Assembly (NCBI RefSeq): GCF_932294415.1
Contig: NC_065539.1
Location: 34,412,001-34,476,000, forward strand
From: Quercus robur
Lineage: Eukaryota; Streptophyta; Magnoliopsida; Fagales; Fagaceae
Direction: 5' to 3'
Length of the DNA: 64,000 nucleotides
The number at the start of each line of letters is the position of its first letter. Positions within the stretch are counted from its first letter, which is position 1. Shown here piece after piece: positions 1 to 11,234 of this stretch. The position numbers and the translations under genes were made by a program. The notes under the pieces are model-generated. The model did no database searches, was not told the origin of the DNA, and saw nothing but the letters and a program-made list of their open reading frames with translations.

Positions 1-446
1 GATGTAAATCACTGACGAAGCCTAAGTGACAAGATTCCTTAAATGGATGTAAGTCATCAAAAAATGGCTAAGTGATAAGATTCCGTCAAGATGGATGTAA
101 ATCATTGACGAAGCCTTAAATGGATGTAAGTCACCAAAAAATTGCTAAGTGATAACATTCCGCCAAGAAGGATGTAAATCAGTGACGAAGCCTAAGTGAC
201 AAGATTCCTTAAACGGATGTAAGTCACCAAAAAATGGCTAAGTGATAAGATTCCGCCAAGACAGATGTAAATCACTAACAAAGCCTAAGTGACAAGATTC
301 CTTAAATAGATGTAAGTCACCCAAAAAGAAAAAAATGGACAAGATTCCGCTAGACCAATGCAAATCACTAACGAAGTCTAAATGGCGAAACTCTGTAACT
401 GGATGTAAGTCACCTAAAAGTGGTTAAGTGACTAAAATTCCCTTAG
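1..446. repeat. Tandem repeat, unit about 93 bp, about 5 copies
   Basis: Units begin near 1, 94, 171, 264 and 355 with GATGTAAATCA or a variant and end near ATTCCGCCAAGA. Each unit consists of two related halves of about 46 bp (GATGTAAATCA... and GGATGTAAGTCA...). The second unit lacks about 16 bp, and the last units are the most diverged. The array lies upstream of a polypurine tract and an LTR-like sequence, so it is most simply the non-coding 3' internal region of an LTR retrotransposon cut by the window edge. Confidence 0.8.
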
Positions 447-1235
447 ACGAGTGTAAGTAGACAAGGATTCTCACACAAACGTGACAACTAGAAAATGAAT
501 GAAAGAAGAAGCATCGAAGTGATCAAAAATGGTCGTCCAAAGAAATTAGCTTGCTCTTCAGTAGTAATAAAAAATGATCGTCCAAAGAAATTAGCTCACT
601 TTCAAGATCAAGCTATGATCCCTCGAACGTCCAAAAAGACCTTCAAAAGGCATATACTAAGAAGTCATCGCAAAAATACTACCATTCTTGAAGAAGAAAG
701 TAGTTGAAGATAAAGAAGCCTGAATCTAAACAAGTCAAGAATATTCCCTAAGCCCGACCAGCATAAAGCAAAATCAGACTTAGGAATGGGGGGCAACTTA
801 TAAGTCCAGAAAAATCATTAAGGTCGTCCATTAATATGGACGACCTTGCATCATTAGTAGACCATCAAAGATAACTGCTCAACACATTCAATAACGACCA
901 TCAAAGGTCTTAAACTCTCATCAAGAAAAAAAAAAACGTTACAATCAAGGTAATAATCACCCTAATTTATGTACAACAACTACCTAAGTCACCTATAAAA
1001 GGGATAATTGGTCTCACTAGTTAAGGTATGTCAAAAACTACTACAAAATACTACAAAACACTATCTATATACAAAATATATGGACTGATACTAACTTAAG
1101 CATCGGAGGCTCCCCCACCAGGCACAACCCGGTGGTCTCTATAATCTATCTCTCTTTTATCTTGCAGGTCCTACAAGATCGTCTAATGATCTGAATTGAA
1201 CGAGTGACCCAACTGGCGATTTTGGCATCATCAGG
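447..1235 (+). mobile_element. LTR retrotransposon 3' end and LTR (probably Ty3/gypsy), partial
   Basis: A G-rich polypurine tract (AATGGGGGGCAACT) lies at about 785-797. It is followed by an LTR-like stretch with a TATA-type box (CTATAAAAGGGA, about 992-1003). After that comes a C-rich stretch around 1108-1140 and then TGGCGATTTTGGCATCATCA at about 1214, which resembles a primer-binding region. The LTR therefore has a PPT before it and a PBS-like sequence after it. A 70-residue ATG-started frame at 495-707 carries a repeated lysine-rich motif (KNGRPKKLA / KNDRPKKLA) but matches no domain I know; I treat it as element filler, not a gene. No gag or pol is present. Confidence 0.6.
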
Positions 1236-1306
1236 TTAGATTGAGGAGGCTGATATGTGAGAGTTTTCAGAGTCTTTAGTTATATTTTTAACCTCATACT
1301 AATTTG

Positions 1307-1480
1307 TGGGTTCCAGTTAGTTCAACTAGTAAAGTCTCTAATGCTTGTATAAGAGATTTGGGGTTCAATCCACACCTACACCAAAACATATTGGTGTCTA
1401 CGTCTGATGATAAAGAGTCATCATCAGGAGCGAACGCCATAGGTTGATATTCTCTATAAAAAAAAATAAAAAATAAAAAA
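1307..1480 (+). mobile_element. tRNA-derived SINE with target-site duplication
   Basis: An internal pol III promoter is visible: box A-like TAGTTCAACTAG near 1318 and box B GGTTCAATCC near 1363. The element ends in an A-rich tail (1457-1480). Flanking direct repeats AACCTCATACTAATTTG (1290-1306) and AACCTCAAACTAATTTG (1481-1497) differ at one base, as expected for retroposition. It has no coding content. Confidence 0.85.
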
Positions 1481-1497
1481 AACCTCAAACTAATTTG

Positions 1498-3003
1498 GCT
1501 AGACTGATGTGAATGCTTTTAGGCATAATTTTTTAGGTGCAGTGCATTCAATTCTTTAATTAAATTCAAACACATAGTTGCATTAGTCTTAATTGTTATT
1601 GGAAAAGAACATTATTTGCAGTTTCATTGGTTAATGCAAGTATGCAACCAAGTGTTTGAATTTAAATTGGGAAACATGCGCAAAGAATTGAACCTAAGTT
1701 TTGTACAAAATTATAAAAGAAGCTCGAATTCTTACTATTATAATTTATTCTTCTCTGTGAATATTTGTGTATAAGTAATAAAATAAAATACACATTATGA
1801 GTTTGTTAACCAAAATATCATAATTCACATGAATAGTGCATGAGGTTTGTCTAGTTACTAAAAATCTTTGCAGAGGTGATATTTTGAGTTGAAAAATAAA
1901 ACCACAAAATGGATTATTGGTGTGTAAACAAACACCTTATAGGTAAGCACAATATAACAAATTTGTTATTTTGTATTAAAAATATCGCTTAGACTTCACA
2001 TGAATGGATTTTTATTATTTAAATAGTCTCAAGAACTTGCTTGCACATGTTTTTATGTGTGCATCACTTATAAATTCCTCCCCCCTCTAAACTCAAATTC
2101 TGGCTTCGTGATTGTCTCTTGATGTCGAACAAGAAATTTAAAGTTCAAACTCCGCCTATCTTAAAAGATCAATTGTTGTCTTGACTTGTTAATAAATAAT
2201 AATCATCATGAAACAGATGTTATAAGTTAAAATGCTATTATGTCTTATTAAAAAAAAAAAAAAAAAAAAAGGCTCTTCACTGCTTTCTTTTTCTATTTAT
2301 TTCTTGGTAAGCCTCTCAAAATTAATTCTTGCCTAGGGGGAAGAACCATCAATGCATTGGTGTTTTTAGCATATATGTAATTCAATAGTAACAGCAATAA
2401 AATAGACAATTTCAACCTTGCTTCTCCTTATAAATGAGAGCAGATTATACTACTAAGTTACAAAACTTTTAGCTCATATCATTTTCTTGAAACATTACAA
2501 TTTACAAGTTAGGCTGTAGCAAAGAAATGTGGCTACAAGAGGATGAGTTTGACTCATCAATAAAATTTCTAATCTTCTTATTCGTTATTGAATAATCCCA
2601 CTGAGTTTAAATCCCGCTTAGAACTTCTTTTTTTTTTTTTCTCTCTAAAAAAATATACTACTTTTTTTTTTTTTTGAGATCCGATCTCGTGATTGGCACA
2701 TGGCTCACTGAAACTTCCGAGATAGATGGGACATTTTTAAAGTGTTGCTGATAAGTCACCCCATTTAAAATAAGTTGTGAGATCTTTAGTTGTGCTAACT
2801 GCTAAGTGCTAACAGGTCACTTGTTTCACGGCTGCATCTTTAGAAAGCACTAAAAAAGTAAATCAAGTTTCATGTGATCAGTCTTTCACATTTCTTAAAA
2901 TGGAATCACAAGTATCTTGCTAGGACTTCCACAACTTTTCTTTTCTATACAAAATACAACCCAATAAAGTGTAGACACAAACTATGTACATATTTCTTCT
3001 AGA
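1498..3003. other. Gene-free AT-rich stretch
   Basis: I see no supported gene here. It holds homopolymer runs (A20 near 2251; T runs near 2629 and 2661) and a possible diverged SINE-like stretch around 2090-2230 with a box B-like AGTTCAAACTCC. Nothing looks like a conserved promoter. Confidence 0.5.
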
Positions 3004-3157
3004 TTAATGCTGGGGACACATAAAATCTCATAATTTATTATATGGTGAATTATGAGTGATGGAGGTGTGGATCCACTATTTATCTTTCACTATTTACAAC
3101 TCGTCACGTGACAAATTGTGACAAAAATTGTGAGACTTTTTATGTCTCTAGTATTAA
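3004..3157. mobile_element. Short MITE with about 27-bp inverted ends
   Basis: The left end TTAATGCTGGGGACACATAA is mirrored at the right end as TTAATACTAGAGACATAAAA (reverse complement). The inverted similarity continues through TCTCA and AATTT. At about 154 bp with no coding capacity it fits a non-autonomous DNA transposon. The target duplication is at most TTA/TAA, which would suit a Tourist/Harbinger type, but this is not certain. Confidence 0.5.
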
Positions 3158-3474
3158 ACTCAAGAGTAATTAAACTTTAGAAATCTCATCCCACACTTTA
3201 TTAGAATCCCAAACCATTTCAAAATAACCCGTTTATTTTATTGTAATTAAATGAGTCAACCTAACATGTACTAATTAACTACAATCAAGTAGTATTATTA
3301 ATCATTAATCACTCAAATTATAGTGGATAAGAGTTTGAATTTTGTGTGTTCTCTTCTATTTTATACATTTTAAATTGATATTTTAAGCTCTTCCTATCCA
3401 CAGCTCAAAAAGCAATTGTATCTTGCAATGCTTATGCAATCTTAAGCAAGCAAATTACTAAAAGCTTCAATAAA

Positions 3475-6400
3475 ATGCTACTAATAAGAAGCGCTCTTCA
3501 ACCCCACATACAGGAACCCATCGGTTACCTTTCTCAGACAGTCCCACCGGAGACTTAGACACTACAAATAAAAAATGCAACAAACACCCACCACTACTGT
3601 TTGATCACCATTCCAAAAAGCTTTCTTTCTCCCAAGTTTCATGCAGCTCATCTCCAGTCTCTAACAGTGCTTCCCACTTCTCTGAATCTTCTGGCTTTCG
3701 ACGAGCTTGGTCTGATGGTAACTTGGAAGGCTTAAGTTATAGTGTTTCTTATTGTGACATAGAAGACTTCGGCAATTCAAGTAAACCAAGAGAGTTTTTT
3801 CATAAACATAGCAAATTAACTGGGACCACCATGTTACAGACATCACCATCTTTCTCGATATTTACTTCAACTGATGAGTTTCAAGATGGAGAGCATAATA
3901 ATAGGCTGCAAGATCCTATCAAAGAAGAACAGGAGAGAACTGTTACAATAGGAGAGAGCATAGAAGCTATGGGTAGTGGTGAATTCAGTTTTGGTAATAA
4001 GAAGAGTATAGGGTTGATTGAGGAGGGGAAGGAGGATGAGGAGGAAGAAGTTTTAAACGGGATTCAGAATCTGAGTGTTGAAGTAGGAAATGAACCTGTT
4101 AGTCCTCCCATGTATCTTGCTGCTGGGCTTGGTATTGACAGTTTTAGTATTGGTGGTGGTGAGCTTGATGGGGACTTTTTATCTCCTGCGAACTTTGATG
4201 ATAGCAGTGATGTTGAAGAGTATTATAGGAAGATGGTTGATCAGTATCCTTGCCACCCTTTGTTTCTGAGAAACTATGCTCAGGTTTTGCAGGTTAGTCT
4301 TCTTTTTCTCATCTTTTCTCTGCTTTCTCAATATATAAACTTATTAGAGCTTCACAAAATTAGGAGGAACTATGAACTGCTAACACATGTGAATTCTACC
4401 CTTGATTGTGCACCCATAGATTGATCAAATACCTATTTTCAACTCCTGTTGTTGCCCTGTTTTATCAGATCTGCTTGATAATAGGGATTATGAGCAGAAG
4501 GTCCAAGCTTTTTAAAAATCTTGTTCTAATTATCCAAGTGTGGCGAAAATCAAAGGCTATGCTACACACTAAATAGACCTTACTTGAGAGGGTACTTTTA
4601 TGCAGTTTGCTTCTGTACTAGTATTGTTGTTGATGGCGGCAGTGGCAGTGCTGTTACTGCTGCAGTTGCTACTTTTTCTATAGTCCTATTGCTAGGCCTA
4701 ACCATAAACTATGTGCGTCCAATGACCCTTTTCCAAAATGTATCACCACTATACCTGAGCAAAAGTGCCTCAAGGGGAAGAAACCTTGACATGAGGGGGG
4801 GCTGCTCTGATGCCCTTAGGTTTTAAGGCCAATTGTGTGTTCATGTCATGAGGAGGAGGTCTCAAACAGCATAATTTATGCATGAGCGTAGACATATTAC
4901 TCGTCTGGGTTTGGGTGAAGAGTCCAGATCTGTGGTGCAACTGAAACTTTCAATGAATTACCTTCATTTTGGAGGACCAAATCTCAATCCAAAGCAGGAT
5001 TTTTAGTTAAGATGTGAACATTGACTGAAATATCAGATTGATGAGCAGACCAAAATTGCAGGTCTATGATGTGTTTCCATTGCTAACACATGTATGCCCC
5101 ACTAACCAATTAAACCATCATTTGAGACATTATATGCTTCCTTCCTAATTATATAGTCTCTCACAAATCTTCTCTTGCCAACCAATAGTTTATTGGTAAA
5201 GCTGAAATTAGTGTATGTTGAAACTTAGTTTAACTTTGTTGATTAAAAAGATCTACTACTCAATTGCAGAAGCATTATATTTATGTCAATTATGGATGAA
5301 CAGGAAATTAATAGGAATAACAAAAATATTGAAAAATAACCAGTAATGCCCAAATCATGTTCAATGAAGGGATGCAGTGCATTTGCAATTAGATGTTGAT
5401 TTCTCACCTTATGCATGAAGTGGACTTCTTTTTTCTTATTCTTTTTTATATGATAGTCTAAGGGAGATCTTCAAGGAGCGGTGGAATACTATTCTCGTGC
5501 TACACTAGCAGATCCTGAAGATGGTGAAATTTTGGTTCAGTATGCTAAATTTGTGTGGGAAAACCTTAATGACCAAGATCGAGCCTTGAGCTACTTTGAA
5601 CGTGCTGCTCAAGCTGCTCCTCAAGATAGGTGAGTACTTCCTTTCTCCATCTGGCTTCTAAAAGAAATACAACCCTAAGTTTGTACTTCAAACAGCTGGA
5701 GATTCTACTAAATTGATCTGGATTAAATTCTAGCCTCAGTTGTTTGCAAAACCTGTCACTGACCTGCAGAAACCAGATGACCTAGTTTGAACTTGGCAAC
5801 CTGATTGTTTATCATGTCTTAAAACTAACCTTTTAGTCTCATTTCCAGCCATGTTCTCGCAGCATATGCTAGTTTCCTCTGGGAAATAGGGGGTGACGGG
5901 GAAGAGGATGAAGCACGTCAAGATCACATTCAGGTGTTACTTTCGTCAGAGGAATTGATGACTCTGGAAAATGTTTCACATAGTTGGATTGATCTAATGC
6001 CTTGCATATTATGTGCAGATTGAAGAGGAAGAACGTAAGAAAGAAATTGAAATCTCAACATCCAAAGAAGAAATTGGACTAGTTAGTCCATCCCTACACC
6101 TTGCAGCAGCACTTGGGATTGATGTTGCTGATTCTACTGCAGATGAATCCAGCAAAGTTGGCAATGTTGAGGAGTATTATAAAAAGATGATTGATGAGAG
6201 CCCTAACAACCCCTTGTTTCTAAGAAATTATGCTCAATTCCTGTGTCAGGTAAGATAAGAACATTCTGTTCCCCATTTTGTTTCAACTCTTCATAGTCAT
6301 CTCATTAAACTAAGCAACTATTGACAAGAATGTGAGGCCAATACAGATAACATATTTTTTTAATTATTACTGGTAAGTTGGGCACACAACTAGTGAGTTT

Positions 6401-8991
6401 TGAACCCACAACCTCCCTCCACTCATTCTAGTGGGAAGAGCAAGTGTCATTTGAGCTAGAGCTCATTGATTCCAATACAGGTAACAGATTTTAAGATCAC
6501 CATCTGTATGGAACCCAGTTCTATAGCATATCCCATAGGTGGCCTACTCATTATCCAGCTATGTGGAAGACTAACACTGATCTAACGCTTTTAGTAATAC
6601 GAAAAGCATATGCTTTTGCTCTGGATTTTACTAAAGTTTCTGAATAATCTGATTTTTCCCCACCTACTAGACTGAGATACCATTTCTCAGTTAGCCTTTT
6701 CATTAAGTTCTTATGATTAATGTCAGCTAAGGGTCCTTTCGCTCTTACTACGGATTAAAATATACTGTGAGTTGTAACAGATGGATACAACTGCTTGTGT
6801 GTGTGTGCGTTGTGTGTTTCCTTTTTCCTTCTAGGGCGGTTTGGGGAGGGGGGGGGGGGGGGGTGGGGGAGGTTGGGGGTATTGTAATGTTGTAAATACA
6901 TCTTGGCATAAAGAAACATATCTCTTGCTACTAATTTTTCAGCAAAATGAGCACCTAATGCCAATGGCTGAAAATTTGATTTCAACATGTAGTTAAATTC
7001 ATTAAAATATATTCAAACATGTTATATGAATGTCTGTGACTAACTCCTACTGAAAGGTAATGTCTATATAATAAATCCTACCAATTTTGCTCCTGATGTT
7101 ATGATTAAGTAGTCTGGATAGATGGCAACCATTCCATGGTTTTCAGTGATTAAGCCAAGACAAATTCGCCCAAGTCAAGAAATCATGAGACTACATCAGA
7201 AACTTCATATGCCTCTTTATATTTGTAGCTATTTTGGCATTTTAAGCTTTCAAAAATTATAGGCCCTCTTTGTTGCCCCAAAGAGAGGACACTAAAAGCC
7301 ACTGAACTGTCCCAAAGCTGGATTATAATTTTCACAAAATTTCATATCCATCATCAATAGTTAGTCCACAAGATAACCAAGGTTCCTTCAAGTGATAGTC
7401 CGGTGGTAATTGCATCCTTTGTGTTGCCCTGTGTCTGTAGTTCAAACCCCACCTCCCCCTCCCCCGCTATCTACCTACCTCAAAAAAGTCAACAAGATGA
7501 CTACACATGAAGTTAGCTGGATTTTGCTGAAAAATACTGAGAAGAAGATGAAAACTTAGGTTAATGGACTCAAAAGAATATTTAAATGCTCCTTTTAATA
7601 ACCACTTATGAATCATTTTTCAGAATGAATCCATTGCTTCAAGTTTTAGATCAAAGTAATCCATGAACACAAATAACTCGAGAGAGAATTGTGCCCCACA
7701 GGGTTGATGATAGGAGCTGCATTTTTTCGGTTACAATATATCCATCCAAGTTACTATGGGTACCTTTGCCCAAACGACATGTTTGAGTATAAATATATAT
7801 ATATGTGTATGTATTAGTTGTTGCAGGTCTGTAGCCCATTTTATGAAATCAAGATAAATTTTTGACCTAAGAGTACAAATTAAAGGCAGCACAGAAATAC
7901 CTATCTTAACATTTTCTAAAAACATATATCACTTACCATAAAGCACATGAACCTTGATTGGGATAAGAAAAACAGGTGTAGAGAAGATGATGCATGGCTC
8001 CCCTTAATTTCGCTAGCTTGTTCTATGATTGACCTATTTGTGGTATATTAAATCAGTGTCTCTGCATTAAGTTGATCCAATATCAATTATGTAATTATTA
8101 CGTTTAACCTGCAGTCCAAGGAAGACCTCCCAGCAGCAGAGGAATTTTACATGCGTGCTATACTAGCTGATCCTAGGGATGGTGAAATCATTTCTCAGTA
8201 TGCTAAATTGGTGTGGGAACTTCATCATGATAGAAATAAAGCATTGTGCTACTTTGAGAGAGCAGTTGAGGCTACTCCTGGAGATAGGTACAATTTTCCT
8301 GCAGTATTCCTTGCTTCTCTATTCAAACTTTAGAAGCTTTCCCATATTCTCATCATGTTAGATGCTCATGCTCCTTCACACTTAATGCACACACTTTGCA
8401 TTCCGCACTTGTGTCATGATCATGCAGGAGATAACTCTCAATTAGCCCCATCTAAAAGGTTATTTATGATTGGATAATCCTGGGTGCCACTTCAAAGGCT
8501 TGTAAAGAAATTGAAAAATAGGGATCTAGAATACTTAAAGTTTGGACAGTTACCAATAGTTGTCGCTAACTCACTTCTCTTGTGCAAATCCTATTCTCCA
8601 GACATTGGTGGATAGGCTTCCATTACATGATAAAAGTCTACATAGAGTAGGCAATTTATAAGTTCATATTTTAACTCCAAAAGCAAAAGGAAGTTCTCAG
8701 TACTTATGCTAAGAGCATTGTAAGTTGTAACTCAATGGTATTATTTGCTCTCCTTAGAAGGAGAACCAGGGTTCAAATCTCCCCTCCCCACTTCTTGTTA
8801 CAAATAAAATATTAAAAGAATAAGCTATATATGACATTACGTGTTTTGCTCTTTTGTTTTTCAGTCATGTTCTTGCAGCATATGCTAGTTTCCTGTGGGA
8901 GACAGAAGATGAGGAAGAAGGTGACCCAATGCAAGACTGCATACAGATACCTCGTCTCCATGAACAAGCTAGGAATGCTGCAAATGCTTAA
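3475..8991 (+). CDS. Two-module TPR-like superfamily protein, six exons; frameshifted N-terminus
   Basis: Exons by GT-AG sites and unbroken frame: 3475-4292, 5457-5629, 5849-5933, 6019-6249, 8115-8287, 8865-8991. It resembles the plant TPR-like family (At5g20190 type), whose N-terminus has RSSSTP, FSDSP, SQVSCSSSP and GFRRAxSxGNLEGL; all are visible here. It carries two copies of one module: VEEYY(R/K)KM...PLFLRNYAQ, then LADPxDGEI..QYAKxVWE, then SHVLAAYASFLWE plus an acidic stretch. The matching exons 2 and 5 are both 173 nt. It is likely a soluble helical-repeat scaffold; its function is unknown. Odd point: ATG 3475 reads MLLIRSALQ and stops at 3556-3558, while the conserved frame runs from 3474 and is reached by removing 2 nt near 3493. 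The first in-frame ATG of that frame is 3831 (416 aa). It is either a real disabling or start-shifting mutation, or a sequence error. Confidence 0.8.
6346..6480 (-). mobile_element. tRNA-derived SINE in intron 4 of the TPR gene
   Basis: Read on the minus strand it has box A TAGCTCAAATG followed by box B GGTTCAAAAC and a T-rich start on the plus strand (its A-rich tail). Related copies lie at about 61340-61425 and 63205-63330. It is inserted in the 1.9-kb fourth intron. Confidence 0.55.
6835..6880 (+). repeat. G-rich run (G16 plus flanking G-tracts) in an intron
   Basis: Sixteen consecutive G at 6848-6863 are flanked by GGGG at 6843, GGGGG at 6865 and GGGGG at 6875. On the coding strand of the TPR pre-mRNA this could fold into a G-quadruplex. 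The corresponding place in the duplicated segment near 40365 has no such run, so it expanded after the duplication or was lost in the copy. Confidence 0.6.
7381..7488 (+). mobile_element. tRNA-derived SINE in intron 4 of the TPR gene
   Basis: Box A-like TAGTCCGGTGG (about 7397) and box B-like AGTTCAAACC (about 7439) are followed by a C-rich stretch and a short A run. It sits right after CACAAGATAACC and before CAACAAGATGAC, a possible imperfect target duplication. The related segments near 38765, 40840 and 53820 lack it, so it is younger than the duplication. Confidence 0.55.
8711..8818 (+). mobile_element. tRNA-derived SINE in intron 5 of the TPR gene
   Basis: Box A-like GTAACTCAATGG and box B GGTTCAAATC are followed by an AAATAAAATATTAAAAG tail, about 45 bp before the acceptor of exon 6. 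The copy at about 41325-41428 shows that it was already there before the segment was duplicated. Confidence 0.6.
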
Positions 8992-9711
8992 CTGTTTTGC
9001 AGATTTAGACCAGTTGTCAGAATTAAGGCTTAATAGGAGCAAAAGCATAAAAGCAGAAGCCCTGTATGTCTCAAGGACACAAAATTATCCAATAATGTTG
9101 TGGTTGTTTACTTAGCCATGGTTCAATAGTAGTCATAGGGCTATAATTGAAACTTGGAGTCCACTCTGCGCATACAATATCAACAAAAGCCTTAGTCCCC
9201 AAATTTTGGGATCCTGGCTTAGGTAAAATAAAACAAAATTTTCAACCAATTTGTAATATGATGTTGGATTATGCACCCAAAAAAGAAAAAAAGAAAATAA
9301 AGAAATGAAAGGTGTTTCTTTTTTTCTTCTTTTTTCACGTTTTCCTGTTTGATAAGTACATGAATGGAAGGTGTTTCAGATATGCTGAATAAAGCATGGA
9401 ACAAATGCAATAAGACAAGCAATGACGTTTGAGGCTTCATTTTGATTTAAATCTGATTGAACATATGATGTGATAAGCGTTGTGGATAAAATCGAGCCTC
9501 ACTTTCTCCTGTGAGTCAATAAAAGCTTTTATTTGTTTCTTGCACTAATCTTTCTCCCTTTTTCTAAGCAAATGCCCTAGAACTTCTAGGCTAGCGCCAT
9601 GCATTTGCACATAATTTAATTTAATACTACATGACAAATGCTTTTTATTATTTACCTGCTAATAATTGTATATTGCAAATTCTTGAACACTTAAAAATTG
9701 TAAGGCTTTGT

Positions 9712-9990
9712 AATGTCGTCAATATCGCCCTTGTACAAACTTTGAGTCACTCTTGAATTTCATGTGAGGTAACTGTCTCGTAGTCAAATGCACCTTGAAC
9801 AACACCAACAGTACTCCATTGCTCATTTGCATCATAATTGACGGAAAAGCATGGGCGATGGTATTAGCAACAACTGTATTAGCAGATCCATCAAAAGGAC
9901 TCTCATCTCCATGATCTCCCATAAGGAAACTAAAATACATATAGAAATTAGGAATGTTTTTGGCGATTATTTTTGTCATTGCTCTGTTGT
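9712..9990 (-). pseudogene. Matrix metalloproteinase remnant, zinc site deleted
   Basis: The minus-strand reading contains GDHGDESPFDG and VANTIAHAF, the calcium/structural-zinc region of plant matrixins (At2-MMP type: GEHGDGEPFDG...LAHAF). Compared with the better copy at 42336-42770 it has frame changes after AHAF. A deletion between the two GAATTT-like sequences removes the segment that should encode HEIGHLLGLGH and the Met-turn. About 240 bp of homology remains, with no signal peptide or propeptide. It lies tail-to-tail with the TPR gene, the arrangement also kept in the duplicate. Confidence 0.75.
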
Positions 9991-10183
9991 GGCAAATTGT
10001 AAGTGACTACCGATTACTCACATGAATTCACAATTTTCTCTTCATCACTCATATTAAGTGACGTCAAGCATGGAGCAGAAGTTGTGTTCATAGATTTTCT
10101 CAAATATATCATTGTTAGTCGAAGCTCCATTTTGGTTTTGTTGTATACATAGCCACATCACTCTCACATAACCATGTTGCATA

Positions 10184-10216
<33 letters not shown>

Positions 10217-10270
10217 TTATAAGTGACCATGCTGCATTATTTCCATTGTACAAAAATCAATAATAATAAC

Positions 10271-10543
10271 CTATGTTTTGAGTGTGATGCAGTATGAATT
10301 CGAAACACCAAATACCATCTTCTTATCTGGGGGATTATTTTGATGTATGTGCAATTGATGAGCCCCCAAAACAAACCTTTTAGATTCCAAGAAATCTATA
10401 TTAAGAATATTTGTGCCATAACTTTTGCCACAATTTTGACATAGTTTATCAATTTCATATGAACTCATAACTTTTTCTCTGCCACTTTGTGCTATCAAAT
10501 GTGATTCCAAAATAGGAGCAAGTATTAAGTTCTTGAATTCATA
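10271..10543 (-). pseudogene. Unrecognised coding-like fragment (about 90 residues)
   Basis: An open minus-strand stretch reads LAPILESHLIAQSGREKV... then LCQNCGKSYGTN..., FVLGAHQLHIHQN and ends VFGVSNSYCITLKT before a stop at 10271. It has a protein-like composition (CxxC, varied hydrophobic pattern) that is unusual for this AT-rich neighbourhood. There is no convincing ATG, and a stop lies just upstream, so it may be a last exon or a gene relic. I cannot assign a family. Confidence 0.35.
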
Positions 10544-11202
10544 TTATTTCATACTTCAATACTTGAGGTACAGTTGTCTCATACCAAAGGGAGGATTTGA
10601 GGCGGCAATATTTAATATAAGTTAGCTACGAGGGTAATTTCATCATTTAGCAAACTATGATGGTATTTGCATAAATTTAATTTTTGAAAGCCAAGTACAA
10701 GGTTTTTTAAAATAAATAAAAAAAATCATTAGTTACAATGAAGAAGGGAGGATTTGAACTTTAGACGTTTTCATTGTAACATGCCAAGAGATGTCAACTG
10801 AGCTAAAAAAGTCTTGACCCCAATTACTAGTTACTTGACTATTAATTTTAACTTTAATTTGAATAGTAGAATACCATTTACTAAATTATGGATCAATCAA
10901 AGTGTTGATTACATGTTTTCAAAGTTTAGGATGTAAAATGCAAATGCCTCCATACTTTATGATAGTTATCTATAATTAATCTTGGATTTTATAAAAAAAT
11001 TATATTAAATATTTCTAAAGTTTTATTTTTAAGACAATGCATATCACTTTTATTTTGCATGTTGTCATTATAAATTTTATGAGTTCTTTTTATACTATTC
11101 CCAATTTGAAAGAGATACATAATTGTTATTTTATTCAAAACTGCCCTCATCGCTCTCTTTAATTGCAAATTTATAAGAGATTGAAATGGAATAAGCGCCA
11201 AA

Positions 11203-11234
<32 letters not shown>

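Noticed and set aside
1..446. Regular repeats resembling a CRISPR array
   Set aside because: The units are contiguous with no unique spacers, and the DNA is nuclear plant sequence.
4584..4826. 80-residue hydrophobic frame in intron 1 of the TPR gene
   Set aside because: No ATG start, inside a clear GT-AG intron, no family resemblance.
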